Source of the DNA: an uncultured Coriobacteriaceae bacterium
GTDB lineage: Bacteria; Actinomycetota; Coriobacteriia; Coriobacteriales; Atopobiaceae
DNA length: 64,000 nt
Assembly (NCBI GenBank): GCA_902778135.1
Contig: CACYWP010000001.1
Span: forward strand, 148,104-212,103
Direction of reading: 5' to 3'
A program made the position numbers and the translations under genes. The notes under the pieces were generated by a model that was not told the DNA's origin, did not search any database, and saw nothing but the letters and a program-made list of their open reading frames with translations. Positions 7,464-17,003 of this stretch are shown in pieces (within the stretch, counting starts at the first letter, position 1; the number at the start of each line of letters is the position of its first letter).

Positions 7464-9869
7464 ATGAGCGAGACCCAGGGGCAGGGCGCGGGGAGTGTGG
7501 CCGACGCACTTGAGGGCCTGTCCGACGAGGAGGTCGCGGCTCGCGTCCAGGCGGGCCTGGTCAACGCGGACGCCGAGGTCAAGACCAAGTCGGTCTCGCA
7601 GATCGTACGCGAGCACACCATGACGTTCTTCAATGCGGTCAACCTTGGCCTGGCACTGCTGGTCATGATCACCGGCCAGTACCGCAACATGCTCTTCATG
7701 GGGGTCGTCCTCTCCAACCTGCTCATCGGCATCGTGCAGGAGCTGCGCGCGAAGCGCATGGTCGACCGCCTGACGATCATCACGGCGTCCGACGTCCGCG
7801 TCATCCGCGGGGGGCAGGAGCGTTCCATCCCCGTCGAGCAGGTGGTGGCCGATGACCTGGTCATCGTCTCGCATGGCGACCAGGTGCCCGCGGACGGCGT
7901 CGTGGTGCGTGGCTCGGCGTCCATGAACGAGAGCCTGCTCACCGGCGAGTCCGACGCCATCCCCAAGGTCATCGACGACGAGGTCCTGTCGGGCTCGTTC
8001 GTCGACTCGGGTTCGCTGGTGTTTCGCGCCACCAACGTCGGCGTCGACAGCTACGCGTCGCGCATCAACGACGAGGCCAAGTTCGTCAAGCCGATCACCT
8101 CGGAGATCCGCGACACCCTGAACTGGATCATCCGGATGGCCACCCTGACCCTGGTGCCCATCGGCGCCGCCCTCTTCCTGCGCAGCGTCCTGTCCGATTC
8201 CATGGACACCAACTCCGCCATCCTGACGACGGTCGCTGCCGTCGTGGGCATGATCCCCCAGGGACTGGTGCTGCTCACCTCGTCGGTGCTGGCCATCGCG
8301 ACGACGCGCCTGGGCATGCGCCAGGTGCTGGTCCAGCAGGCCTATTGCGTCGAGACCCTCGCGCGCGTCGACGTGCTCTGCCTAGACAAGACCGGAACCA
8401 TCACGACCGGGCAGATGGAGGTGGCCGAGGTCAGGCCCTGGCGTGGCGTCACCGCTGACGAGGCCAGGCGAGCCGTGGTCACCGTGGCCAAGGCCAATGC
8501 GGCGGACGCCAACGAGACCTCGCGCGCCATCCTCGCCTATGGCGAGGCCGAGGGGGTCGAGGCGCTCGACTGCGTGCGCTCGGTCCCGTTCTCCTCCGCG
8601 ACCAAGCTCTCGGGCTGCCTCACCGCCGACGGCCAGGCACTGGTCCTCGGCGCCGCCCAGTTCGTCCTCGGGCCGCTCTTCTCCACCTACGAGGGGGAGG
8701 TTCGCTCCTTCGACCACCTGCAGCGCGTGCTCGTGGTCGCCGAGGCGGACGGCTTCACCGACGAGGGCGTCCCGACGGGCCGCCCCCGCGTCCTGGGCTT
8801 CGTGGGCATACGCGACCAGATCCGCGACACGGCGGCCCAGACGATGGCCTACTTCGTCGAGCAGGGCGTCGGCCTGCGCGTCATCTCGGGCGACGACCCG
8901 ATGACGGTGTCCGCCATCGCCGAGGCTGTGGGGGTCCCCGATGCCAACAAATGGGTCGACGCCACCTTCCTGGAGAGCATGGAGGAGATCGAGGAGGCGG
9001 TCAGGTCGCGGCGCGTGTTCGGGCGCGTCACCCCGACCATCAAGCGCGAGCTCATCCGCTGCCTGCGTGCCGAGGGCCACACGGTGGCCATGACCGGCGA
9101 TGGCGTCAACGACATCCTGGCGCTGAAGGAGGCGAACTGCTCGGTGGCCATGGCGTCCGGCTCGGCCGCCGCGCGCAACGTCGCCGACATCGTGCTGGCG
9201 GACAGCGACTTCTCCCACATGCCCGAGGTCGTCTCGGAGGGCCGCCGCTCGATCAACAACCTCCAGCGCTCCGCGGCGCTCTTCCTCATGAAGACCGTCT
9301 ACGCCGCCGCGCTGGCGCTGGTGTGCGTCTTCATGCCGCCCTTCCCCCTGCTGCCCATACAGATGTCGCTGGTCTCCACCGCCATCATCGGCGTGCCGTC
9401 CTTCGCGCTGGCGCTCGAGCCCAACCGCGAGCTGGTGCGGGGGCGCTTCCTGACCAACGTCCTGGCGAGGTCGTTCCCCGCCTCCGCCGCCATCGCCGGC
9501 GGCCTGTTCGCCATGCTGGTGGTGCAACGCGGCCTGGGTGGGGGCTTCGAGGAGGTTTCCACCTGCTGCATGTTGCTGACGGCGGCCGTCGGCATCATGC
9601 TCATCTACCGCATAGCCCAGCCGCTCAACGCGCTGCGCATCGCGCTCTTGGCCTTCTGCCTCGCCTACGTGGTGCTGGGCTGTACGCTGTTCACGGAGTT
9701 CTTCGGCGTCGTGCGCCTGGCCATGGTCCCCGCGCTCTGCTGCGCGGCCATCATCCTGGCGTCGGTGCTGGGCTTCAACTGGCTCTACGACTATTCGACA
9801 ACCAAGGCGCAGCCGTTCTGGGATGCGCTGCGCACGCCGGGGGTGCGTGCGCCGAAAGAGAGGGAGTAA
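7464..9869 (+). CDS. P-type cation-transporting ATPase
   Basis: An ATP-driven membrane cation pump of 801 residues. The start ATG follows GGAGG at 7456-7460 region. Motifs: actuator TGES at 160-163, an M4 helix with IPQGL at 264-268, the phosphorylated Asp in DKTGT beginning at 308, and the hinge TGDGVND at 544-550. Several hydrophobic helices follow at the C-terminus (SFPASAAIAGGLFAMLVV, then three more). The IPQGL form and lack of N-terminal metal-binding CxxC sites argue against a heavy-metal (P1B) pump. It is closer to the Ca/Mg-type bacterial pumps, but the ion cannot be named. It ends 4 bp before aconitase; a functional link is not evident. Confidence 0.93.
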   Translation: MSETQGQGAGSVADALEGLSDEEVAARVQAGLVNADAEVKTKSVSQIVREHTMTFFNAVNLGLALLVMITGQYRNMLFMGVVLSNLLIGIVQELRAKRMVDRLTIITASDVRVIRGGQERSIPVEQVVADDLVIVSHGDQVPADGVVVRGSASMNESLLTGESDAIPKVIDDEVLSGSFVDSGSLVFRATNVGVDSYASRINDEAKFVKPITSEIRDTLNWIIRMATLTLVPIGAALFLRSVLSDSMDTNSAILTTVAAVVGMIPQGLVLLTSSVLAIATTRLGMRQVLVQQAYCVETLARVDVLCLDKTGTITTGQMEVAEVRPWRGVTADEARRAVVTVAKANAADANETSRAILAYGEAEGVEALDCVRSVPFSSATKLSGCLTADGQALVLGAAQFVLGPLFSTYEGEVRSFDHLQRVLVVAEADGFTDEGVPTGRPRVLGFVGIRDQIRDTAAQTMAYFVEQGVGLRVISGDDPMTVSAIAEAVGVPDANKWVDATFLESMEEIEEAVRSRRVFGRVTPTIKRELIRCLRAEGHTVAMTGDGVNDILALKEANCSVAMASGSAAARNVADIVLADSDFSHMPEVVSEGRRSINNLQRSAALFLMKTVYAAALALVCVFMPPFPLLPIQMSLVSTAIIGVPSFALALEPNRELVRGRFLTNVLARSFPASAAIAGGLFAMLVVQRGLGGGFEEVSTCCMLLTAAVGIMLIYRIAQPLNALRIALLAFCLAYVVLGCTLFTEFFGVVRLAMVPALCCAAIILASVLGFNWLYDYSTTKAQPFWDALRTPGVRAPKERE

Positions 9870-9873
9870 GCAC

Positions 9874-12564
9874 ATGGCAACCATTCAGGACAGGGCGGCC
9901 TTCGCCTCGGCGGTTCGGGCCGCGCGCGTTCCCAGGCTGCTGGCGGAGGGCGCCGTCGAGCGCCTGGTCTATGACGTCTCCGGCATCCCGGGTGCCGACA
10001 GGCTGCCCCGTGCCCTGGTGATCCTGCTGGAGAACTGCGTGCGTCGCGCTGCCACGGACGAGGATGCCGTCACGCTGGCGCAGCGCATCGTCGAGGCGGG
10101 CCTCGCCGGGGGACAGGGCGACGAGATCGAGTTCATGCCCGCCCGCGTCCTGTTCCAGGACTTCACGGGCGTGCCGGTGTTCGTGGACTTCGCCGCCATG
10201 CGCGACGCGATGGTCGCCCGCGGCGGCGACCCCGCCCTGGTCAACCCCCAGATTCCCTGCACGCTCATCGTCGACCACTCGGTCATCGCCGACGAGGCAG
10301 GCTGTTCCTGCGCCGCCTCCCGCAACGAGGAGACCGAGGTCAGGCGCAACCGCGAGCGCTTCGCCTTCCTCAAGTGGGCCTCCAAGTCCTTCCAGAACGT
10401 CGAGATCGTGCCGCCTGGTGGTGGTATCTGCCACCAGCTGAACATCGAGCGCTTCTGCCGCGTCGTGACCACCGACGCCCTGGCGCACGGCGACGAGGTG
10501 GCCTGCTTCGACACGCTGGTCGGCACCGACTCGCACACCCCCACGGCCAACGGGCTGGGCGTCCTCGGCTGGGGCGTGGGCGGCATCGAGGCCGAGGCCG
10601 CTGCGCTGGGACAGCCCATCTCGATGTTGGTGCCGCCCGTCGTCGAGCTGCGCCTGACCGGTGCATTGAGCGATGGCATCTCGGGCATGGACCTGGCGCT
10701 GACCGTCGCCCGTCTGCTGCGCGAGGCGGGCGTCGTGGGTACGCTCGTCGAGGTCACCGGGGAAGGCGTCGCGTCCCTGTCGGCGACTCAGCGCGCCTGC
10801 GTCTCCAACATGACGCCCGAGTACGGCGCGACGACCACGCTGTTCCCGGTGGACCAGTGCGCGCTCGACTACCTCGACCTGACCGGCCGTGACGCGGCCG
10901 AGATCGCCTTCGCCCGCACCTACCTCGAGGCGCAGGGCGTCTTCGGCCAGGGTGGCGACCGCGTCTACGCACGCACCATCGAGCTCGACCTCTCCGAGGT
11001 CAAGACCTGCCTCGCCGGCCCGTCCCGTCCGCACAACTACGTCCTGCCCTCCGGCCTCTCGGAGCGCTTCCGCGCCGCTGCCGCCGAGCACGGCCATGCC
11101 GACCTCTCCGAGACGCGCGACGTCACGATCGGTGGCGAGACCTTCCAGCTGGGCCATGGCACGCTGGCCATCGCCGCCATCACCTCCTGCACGACGGCCA
11201 CCGATCCCGCGATGATGGTCGCCTGCGGCCTCCTGGCCAAGAAGGCCGTCGACCGCGGCCTGTCGACCAAGCCCTGGATCAAGCGCATATTCGCTCCCGG
11301 CAGCCATGCCACCGAGCTCCTGCTCCAGCGCGCCGGCCTGACCGATGCCCTCTTCCAGCTGGGCTTCTACACCTGTGGCTACGGCTGCATGAGCTGCATC
11401 GGCAACTCCGGCGAGATCGTCGCGGCGCTGAAGGACCATGCGGGCGACCTGGAGCTGACCAGCGTCCTGTCGGGCAACCGCAACTTCGACGGTCGCATCT
11501 CGCCCGACGTCGCCCAGAACTTCCTGTGCCAGCCCGCCCTGGTCGTCGCCTACGCCCTCGTCGGCACGATGGATGTCGACCTGTCGGTGGAGCCGGTGGG
11601 CGTCGGGGCAGACGGGGCACCGGTCATGCTGGCCGACCTGCTGCCGACGACCGCCGAGATCGACGCCGTCCTCGACGAGGTGCTGACCAAGGACCTGTTC
11701 GCCGAGGGTGCGCGTGGCCTGTTCGACGGCTCCTCGGCATGGCAGTCCATCGAGTCGCGCGACAGCGCCACCTTCGATTGGGACGAGGACTCCACCTACA
11801 TCCGCCGCGCGCCCTACTTCGACCTCGCACGCCCCCAGGACGTCGTCACGGTCCAGGGCGCCCGCGCCCTTGCCTTCCTCGGCGACTTCGTCACCACCGA
11901 CCACATCTCCCCAGCGGGGTCGATTGCCGCGGACTCCCCGGCGGCCCGCTACCTGGGCGAGCATGGGGTCGCGCGCGAGGACTTCAACACCTACGGCGCC
12001 CGCCGCGGCAACCACGAGGTCATGATGCGTGGCACCTTCGCCAACGTGAAGCTGCAGAACATGCTGGCGGACGGACGAAACGGCGGGTGGACGCGCCAGC
12101 TGCCCGACGGGGCCATCCTGCCCATCTACGATGCGGCGATGGCCTATGGCCAGGCTGGCGTGCCGCTGGTCGTCGTCGCGGGCAAGCTGTACGGGTCGGG
12201 CTCCAGCCGCGACTGGGCCGGCAAGGGTCCCGCCCTGCTGGGCGTCCAGGCCGTCATCGCCGAGAGCTTCGAGCGCATCCATCGCTCCAACCTCGTGCAG
12301 ATGGGTGTGGTGCCCCTGCAGCTGCCCGAGGGCGTCACGGCCTCCTCGCTGGGCTTGGATGGCACCGAGACCTATGACATCGCGCCCATCGACGTGACCG
12401 CGGGCCTGCCCGCATCGCGCGAGGTCACGGTCCGTGCGACCAAGGCAGACGGCTCGTCGATGGACTTCACGTGTGTGGTGCGCGTGGACACCCCGATGGA
12501 GGGGGCGTTCCTGGCCTCAGGCGGTATCCTTCCCTACGTACTCGATCAGCTGGCGGCAGAGTAG
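9874..12564 (+). CDS. acnA: Aconitate hydratase, AcnA type
   Basis: Isomerises citrate and isocitrate with a [4Fe-4S] cluster. It has 896 residues, the length of AcnA/IRP-type enzymes. The start ATG at 9874 follows GGGAGTAAGCAC; codons upstream are ATPase shadow. Cluster ligands are Cys439 (in ITSCTTATDP) and Cys505 and Cys508 (in YGCMSCIGNSG). Other family segments are GTDSHTPTANGLGVLGWGVGG and the swivel-domain GSGSSRDWAGKGP. It is not isopropylmalate dehydratase, given the single full-length chain. No other TCA gene is nearby. In a probably fermentative organism it most likely feeds a short citrate-to-glutamate branch, which is an inference. Confidence 0.95.
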   Translation: MATIQDRAAFASAVRAARVPRLLAEGAVERLVYDVSGIPGADRLPRALVILLENCVRRAATDEDAVTLAQRIVEAGLAGGQGDEIEFMPARVLFQDFTGVPVFVDFAAMRDAMVARGGDPALVNPQIPCTLIVDHSVIADEAGCSCAASRNEETEVRRNRERFAFLKWASKSFQNVEIVPPGGGICHQLNIERFCRVVTTDALAHGDEVACFDTLVGTDSHTPTANGLGVLGWGVGGIEAEAAALGQPISMLVPPVVELRLTGALSDGISGMDLALTVARLLREAGVVGTLVEVTGEGVASLSATQRACVSNMTPEYGATTTLFPVDQCALDYLDLTGRDAAEIAFARTYLEAQGVFGQGGDRVYARTIELDLSEVKTCLAGPSRPHNYVLPSGLSERFRAAAAEHGHADLSETRDVTIGGETFQLGHGTLAIAAITSCTTATDPAMMVACGLLAKKAVDRGLSTKPWIKRIFAPGSHATELLLQRAGLTDALFQLGFYTCGYGCMSCIGNSGEIVAALKDHAGDLELTSVLSGNRNFDGRISPDVAQNFLCQPALVVAYALVGTMDVDLSVEPVGVGADGAPVMLADLLPTTAEIDAVLDEVLTKDLFAEGARGLFDGSSAWQSIESRDSATFDWDEDSTYIRRAPYFDLARPQDVVTVQGARALAFLGDFVTTDHISPAGSIAADSPAARYLGEHGVAREDFNTYGARRGNHEVMMRGTFANVKLQNMLADGRNGGWTRQLPDGAILPIYDAAMAYGQAGVPLVVVAGKLYGSGSSRDWAGKGPALLGVQAVIAESFERIHRSNLVQMGVVPLQLPEGVTASSLGLDGTETYDIAPIDVTAGLPASREVTVRATKADGSSMDFTCVVRVDTPMEGAFLASGGILPYVLDQLAAE

Positions 12565-12573
12565 GGAGCTTGC

Positions 12574-13593
12574 GTGATCTGCCCGACGTGCGGGACCCAC
12601 ATACCGGACGGCTCCATGCGCTGTCCTGCATGCCATGCCAGCGTGGGCGTGACGGTTGCCATGCCCACGCTGCAGGGCAGGTGGTGTCCCAGTTGCGGCG
12701 CGGGCGTTGGTTGGACCGACGAGGTGTGTCCCAGCTGCGGCATGCCGCTGGAGCGCACCTGGGGCCAGCCCATCGACCAACAGGCCCAGAAGGCTCCCGA
12801 CGGGCCGGATGACGAGCAGTCCGCCGAGGAGGCCATGGTCAGCGAGACGGACGACACGCGTGCGCTTGCGCGCATCGAGAGCGCCATCCCCGCCGAGCAC
12901 GACCCCGACAGCAAGGTGGCGGTGCAGGAGCGCATGCCCCACCCCGGCCCGCTCCTGCTCGCCTCGTTCTTCTCGATCCTGTTCGTGTGCGGCCTGGCGC
13001 TGGCCATCACCCACCCCTGGAACCCCGATGCCAACAACATCAAGGCGACTGAGGAGGCCGACACCTCCATGGCGGGGTTCCCCGGCACGGTGGAGAGCCT
13101 CTCGGGCCAGGACTCCGACGAGAACGACAAGATCGACGTGGTGTCGGGTGACGATGCGACATATGCCCAGCTCGTCGAGGCATATGGCAAACTGGGGCGC
13201 TACGCCGAGCGCGCTGACGAGAACGAGGAGCTCTTCTATCAGGTGGCGTTCGGCGACGATCTCGACGAGAGGGTCAGGGGAAAGCGCGAGGCGGACATGC
13301 TGGCCATCGACGTCAGCAACCTCATCGAGCTGCTGGGCCAGGTCGACATCACCTCGGGCACCTATGCGGGCGACGTCGAGAACCTGACGACCCTGGGCAG
13401 CTGGCTGCGCAACCGGGTGGACGCGCTGACCTCTGCCTGGACGGCCGACGTCGAGTCTGCCGACGTCGCCGCGGACCAGCAGCGCCTGCTCTCGCTGCTC
13501 GAGGCGGACTACGACGCCTCGGGCCAGAGCACCTACAAGACCCTGTTCGACGAGAGCTACGCGCAGTGGGAGCCGGTGCAGGTGCAGCAGTGA
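12574..13593 (+). CDS. Zinc-ribbon membrane protein of unknown function
   Basis: I do not recognise a named family. It has 339 residues from a GTG start preceded by GGGAG. The N-terminus holds two zinc-ribbon modules: CPTC/CPAC at about residues 3-22 and CPSC/CPSC at about 38-57. An acidic linker follows, then one membrane helix (LLLASFFSILFVCGLALAI) near residue 130-150. The remaining 190 residues are acidic and helical, rich in Asp/Glu and Ala, presumably outside the cell. Such cytosolic zinc ribbon plus single helix proteins are common in Actinobacteria and Firmicutes without known role. It starts 9 bp after acnA. Confidence 0.8.
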   Translation: MICPTCGTHIPDGSMRCPACHASVGVTVAMPTLQGRWCPSCGAGVGWTDEVCPSCGMPLERTWGQPIDQQAQKAPDGPDDEQSAEEAMVSETDDTRALARIESAIPAEHDPDSKVAVQERMPHPGPLLLASFFSILFVCGLALAITHPWNPDANNIKATEEADTSMAGFPGTVESLSGQDSDENDKIDVVSGDDATYAQLVEAYGKLGRYAERADENEELFYQVAFGDDLDERVRGKREADMLAIDVSNLIELLGQVDITSGTYAGDVENLTTLGSWLRNRVDALTSAWTADVESADVAADQQRLLSLLEADYDASGQSTYKTLFDESYAQWEPVQVQQ

Positions 13594-13817
13594 CGTCGTG
13601 GGCGCCTCTCGGATGGCGCGAATGGGACCGGACGCCCTCGGACCGACCGCGGGGGAGGCGACGCGCCGGGATTCCGCTCGCCCAATTGCGTCTGCCGAAT
13701 ATGTGAAACAAGGTCGCTGCTGCTAGAATCATTTGCGTATGTATGCATTGCGGAACGACGCCGCTCGGTGGTCGTTCGGGGTTCGCGCCGGGTTCGTAGG
13801 CGCGGAGAGGGGCACCG

Positions 13818-14366
13818 ATGGGATTTCTTCCTGACATGCTGTACACGCCCACCTATCAGGTGGTCGGCGACGAGGTTGCCGTGTTTGACACGAGCAAGGG
13901 CACGATTCGCGTGCGCCTGGATGGACAGGGCGCCCCGATCCACGTGGCCAACCTCTGCGAGCTGGCCGGCAAGGGCTTCTATGACGGCCTGAAGTTCCAC
14001 CGCTACGTTCCGGGCTTCGTCATCCAGGGCGGTTGCCCCAACACGCGCGACATGACTCCCGAGCAGGTCGCGGCGGGCGAGATGGGCAGCTTCGGCATGC
14101 CCGGCACGGGTGGCCCCGGATACCGCATCCGCCAGGAGTACACCACCAATCCCAACAACAGCCACGTCGACGGGGCGCTGGCCATGGCACGCTCCCAGCA
14201 GCCCGACTCCGCCGGCTCCCAGTTCTACTTCTGCCTGGGCCCCCAGCACGGGCTCGATTCCGGCTATACCGTCTTCGGCACGACCATCGAGGGGATGGGG
14301 GTCATCTCCGAACTCCGTGCCGGAGACGTCATCAACTCGGTGCGCATCGAGCACATCGGCGCATAG
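13818..14366 (+). CDS. Cyclophilin-type peptidyl-prolyl cis-trans isomerase
   Basis: Catalyses proline isomerisation in protein folding. It has 182 residues with no signal peptide, so it is cytosolic. Catalytic region motifs are FHRYVPGFVIQGGCP (with the active-site Arg), GALAMARSQQPDSAGSQFYF and LDSGYTVFGTTIEGM. GAGAGGGG lies before the ATG. The 224-bp gap upstream (13594-13817) carries a possible -10 box TAGAAT at 13724-13729 but no clear -35 and no gene. Confidence 0.95.
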   Translation: MGFLPDMLYTPTYQVVGDEVAVFDTSKGTIRVRLDGQGAPIHVANLCELAGKGFYDGLKFHRYVPGFVIQGGCPNTRDMTPEQVAAGEMGSFGMPGTGGPGYRIRQEYTTNPNNSHVDGALAMARSQQPDSAGSQFYFCLGPQHGLDSGYTVFGTTIEGMGVISELRAGDVINSVRIEHIGA

Positions 14367-14431
14367 CGGGCGGCACCAGGCACGACAATCGACCTCGAAC
14401 CAAAGCAGACGAAACGAAACGGGGTGCAGCA

Positions 14432-15883
14432 GTGAACCAACAGGCATTCGAAGCGGGTAGGGACGCCTACCGCCAGGGCGACTTGGCATCTGCCGTCAGG
14501 TGGCTCGAGCAGGCAAAGCAACCGGGTGAGGTGTCCGGCCGCATCGACCACCTCCTGGGCAACTGCCTCATGAAGCTTGGCAACTATGACCAGGCGGCCA
14601 TCGCGTACGGCGATGCGCTGGGCGACACGAGCTACGGGCATGCGGGGGCGCTCGCGTCCAACCGCGGCCGTGCGCTGCTTGCCGCCGGCAAGCCGCAGGA
14701 GGCCGTCGCCTCCCTGACCATGGCCACCAAGGACCAGGACTATCCCACGCCCTACAAGGCCTTCGTCGCCCTCGGCAACGCCTACAGCCAGATAGGGGAC
14801 TACCGTGAGGCGGGCGTCGCGTATCGCAACGCGGCCATCGACGAGAACAACCCCGACCCCTCCGGCGCGCTGCGCAGCCTGGGTGGCTGCTTCATGAAGA
14901 TGGGCCGTGCGGTCGACGCCGTCGAGGCCTATCGCACCGCGCTCGACTTCTCGACGCCGCTCGAGAGCCAGAACGCCATCTATGAGGACCTGGGCATGGC
15001 GTATGCGGCCGCCAACCGCTGGAACGAGGCCGTCGACTCCTTCGGCCATGCGACCGCCGACGGCACCCACCAGCTCTCCGAGGAGTCCCAGCAGGCCCTC
15101 GAGGCCTCCAAGGCGGCCCTCAACTCCACGCCGAAGTCGTCGAGCACCGACGCGTTCCTCATGGCCGCGGGCTACGGCTCGGGCAACGACCCGCTCGACC
15201 CGCTGGGCAAGTCCGGCGAGTTCATCCCCTCGCCCGAGGACACGGGCTTCTTCGACATCAGCGAGCAGGAGATGGTCCAGATGGAGGCGGCCGGTCGCAA
15301 GATCCGCCGGAAGCATACCCACTCCGGCCTGCGCAGCTTCCTGGTCTTCCTGCTCGTCGTGCTGCTGCTGGCGGGCGCCGCGGCATGCGCCTACTACAAC
15401 GGGTACGGCTGGCCGCTGCAGGAGAACGTCGTCGAGGACCTCTTCACCACCAACGCCTCGGGTGGTGACGTCACGAACCTGCTGGCCTCCGGCCTGACCG
15501 ATGACGCGCGTCTCGACATCACGGCCGTCCTGCCCGATGGCGCCACCGGCGTCACCGTCGAGGGGGTCGACCGCTCGATGAACGAGTCGTCCGCTCTGGT
15601 GACGGTCACGCTGTCCGCGGGCGGCGAGCAGAGCTATCACGTCTCGCTCGTGCGCGAGGGCATCGGCTGGAAGGTCGACGACGTCACCGTGGAGTACCCC
15701 GCCCTCGACGGCGAGCAGGCGAGCATCGGTGGCGGCGAGGACGCGACCGCCGAGCTGCCCGCCGAGGCACCTGCGGAGGGCGAGTATAGCGAGATCGACG
15801 GGGAGCAGTCCTATGAGGAGGGCTACTCCGAGGAAGGGTCCACCGACGACGGCACCTCCACGACGACCGGTACGGTAGGCTAG
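14432..15883 (+). CDS. TPR-repeat single-pass membrane protein
   Basis: Unknown specific role. I start at GTG 14432 (MNQQAFEAGRDAYRQGDLA); the frame upstream is the shadow of the cyclophilin gene. It has 483 residues. Residues 1-230 carry about five tetratricopeptide repeats (LGNCLMKLGNYDQAAIAYGD and similar). A basic patch KIRRKH precedes a membrane helix (FLVFLLVVLLLAGAAACAYY) near residue 310. An extracellular beta-like domain follows, with a low-complexity acidic tail ending in Thr/Gly. The TPR part should face the cytoplasm. It lies 61 bp before mreB in the same direction, so a part in assembling the elongation machinery is possible but unproven. Confidence 0.85.
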   Translation: MNQQAFEAGRDAYRQGDLASAVRWLEQAKQPGEVSGRIDHLLGNCLMKLGNYDQAAIAYGDALGDTSYGHAGALASNRGRALLAAGKPQEAVASLTMATKDQDYPTPYKAFVALGNAYSQIGDYREAGVAYRNAAIDENNPDPSGALRSLGGCFMKMGRAVDAVEAYRTALDFSTPLESQNAIYEDLGMAYAAANRWNEAVDSFGHATADGTHQLSEESQQALEASKAALNSTPKSSSTDAFLMAAGYGSGNDPLDPLGKSGEFIPSPEDTGFFDISEQEMVQMEAAGRKIRRKHTHSGLRSFLVFLLVVLLLAGAAACAYYNGYGWPLQENVVEDLFTTNASGGDVTNLLASGLTDDARLDITAVLPDGATGVTVEGVDRSMNESSALVTVTLSAGGEQSYHVSLVREGIGWKVDDVTVEYPALDGEQASIGGGEDATAELPAEAPAEGEYSEIDGEQSYEEGYSEEGSTDDGTSTTTGTVG

Positions 15884-15944
15884 GACACGACTGACGGATT
15901 CGCGGCCCGGCTAGGGCCATCCGATTGGCGGGAGAATCGAAGCT

Positions 15945-16991
15945 ATGTCGCTCTTTGACGCATTCTTCGGGGAGTACGATGGCGACCTCGCCATCGACCT
16001 CGGTACAGCAAACACGCTGGTCGCGCGCCGTGGCCAAGGCATCGTCCTCAACGAGCCGTCGGTCGTGGCCATCGATCGCAACGAGGATCGCGTGCTGGCC
16101 GTCGGGGCTGACGCGAAGCGCATGATCGGACGAACGCCCGGCTCGATCATCGCGGAGCGACCGCTGAAGGACGGCGTCATCGCCGACTTCGACGTGACCG
16201 AGGTCATGCTGCGCTACTTCATCGAGAAGGCGCGCGGGTCCAACCGCTATCCCTGGTCGCCGCGGCCCCGCGTGGTCGTGTGCGTGCCCTCCGGCGTCAC
16301 GTCCGTCGAGAAGCGCGCCGTGTTCGAGGCCACCATCCAGGCCGGCGCGCGCCAGGCCTACCTCATCGAGGAGCCGATGGCCGCGGCCATTGGTGCGGAC
16401 CTGCCCATCGAGGATCCCACGGGCTCGATGGTGGTCGACATCGGTGGCGGCACCACCGAGGTGGCCGTCATCTCCATGGGAGGCATCGTCGTCTCCCAGT
16501 CCATCCGCACGGCGGGCGACGAGTTCGACCAGACCATCCTCCAGCACGTGCGCGATGCCTACAACCTGTCGATTGGCGAGCGCACCGCCGAGGACATCAA
16601 GATCAAGGTCGGCTCCGCAGCGCCCCTTGCCGAGGAGCTGGACGTCGAGGTCAATGGCCGCGACGTCATGAGCGGCCTGCCCAAGACGGTGCGCATCGAG
16701 AGCGAGGAGATCCGCCGTGCCCTCGACAAGCCGCTCGACGAGGTGACCAAGGCGGTCAAGGACGCGCTCGACGTCACCCCTCCGGACCTTGCCAGCGACC
16801 TGATGTACTACGGCGTGCTGCTGACCGGCGGCGGCGGGCTGCTCCGCGGCCTGGACCAGCGCCTGCGCGACGAGACGGGCGTCCCGGTCAACGTCAGCCC
16901 CACCGCGCTGGAGAACGTCGTCAACGGATGCGCCAAGGTCCTCGAGGCCAACGCGCTGTCGGGCGGGTTCGTGCAGAGCTCGGCTCAGTAG
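15945..16991 (+). CDS. mreB: Rod-shape protein MreB (bacterial actin)
   Basis: Forms membrane-bound filaments that position the elongation cell-wall machinery. It has 348 residues. Actin-fold signatures: phosphate-1 loop DLAIDLGTANTLV, connect/phosphate-2 SMVVDIGGGTTEVAVIS, and the adenosine motif LLTGGGGLLRGLD. It is first in mreB-mreC-mreD-mrdA-rodA. Presence of the whole set implies lateral wall growth, although some Coriobacteriia are short rods or cocci. Confidence 0.97.
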   Translation: MSLFDAFFGEYDGDLAIDLGTANTLVARRGQGIVLNEPSVVAIDRNEDRVLAVGADAKRMIGRTPGSIIAERPLKDGVIADFDVTEVMLRYFIEKARGSNRYPWSPRPRVVVCVPSGVTSVEKRAVFEATIQAGARQAYLIEEPMAAAIGADLPIEDPTGSMVVDIGGGTTEVAVISMGGIVVSQSIRTAGDEFDQTILQHVRDAYNLSIGERTAEDIKIKVGSAAPLAEELDVEVNGRDVMSGLPKTVRIESEEIRRALDKPLDEVTKAVKDALDVTPPDLASDLMYYGVLLTGGGGLLRGLDQRLRDETGVPVNVSPTALENVVNGCAKVLEANALSGGFVQSSAQ

Positions 16992-17003
16992 CGGAGGTGT
17001 GAC

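Noticed and set aside
9874..12564. 3-isopropylmalate dehydratase or homoaconitase
   Set aside because: The single 896-residue chain with fused swivel domain and AcnA spacing fits aconitase; leuC/leuD types are split or shorter.
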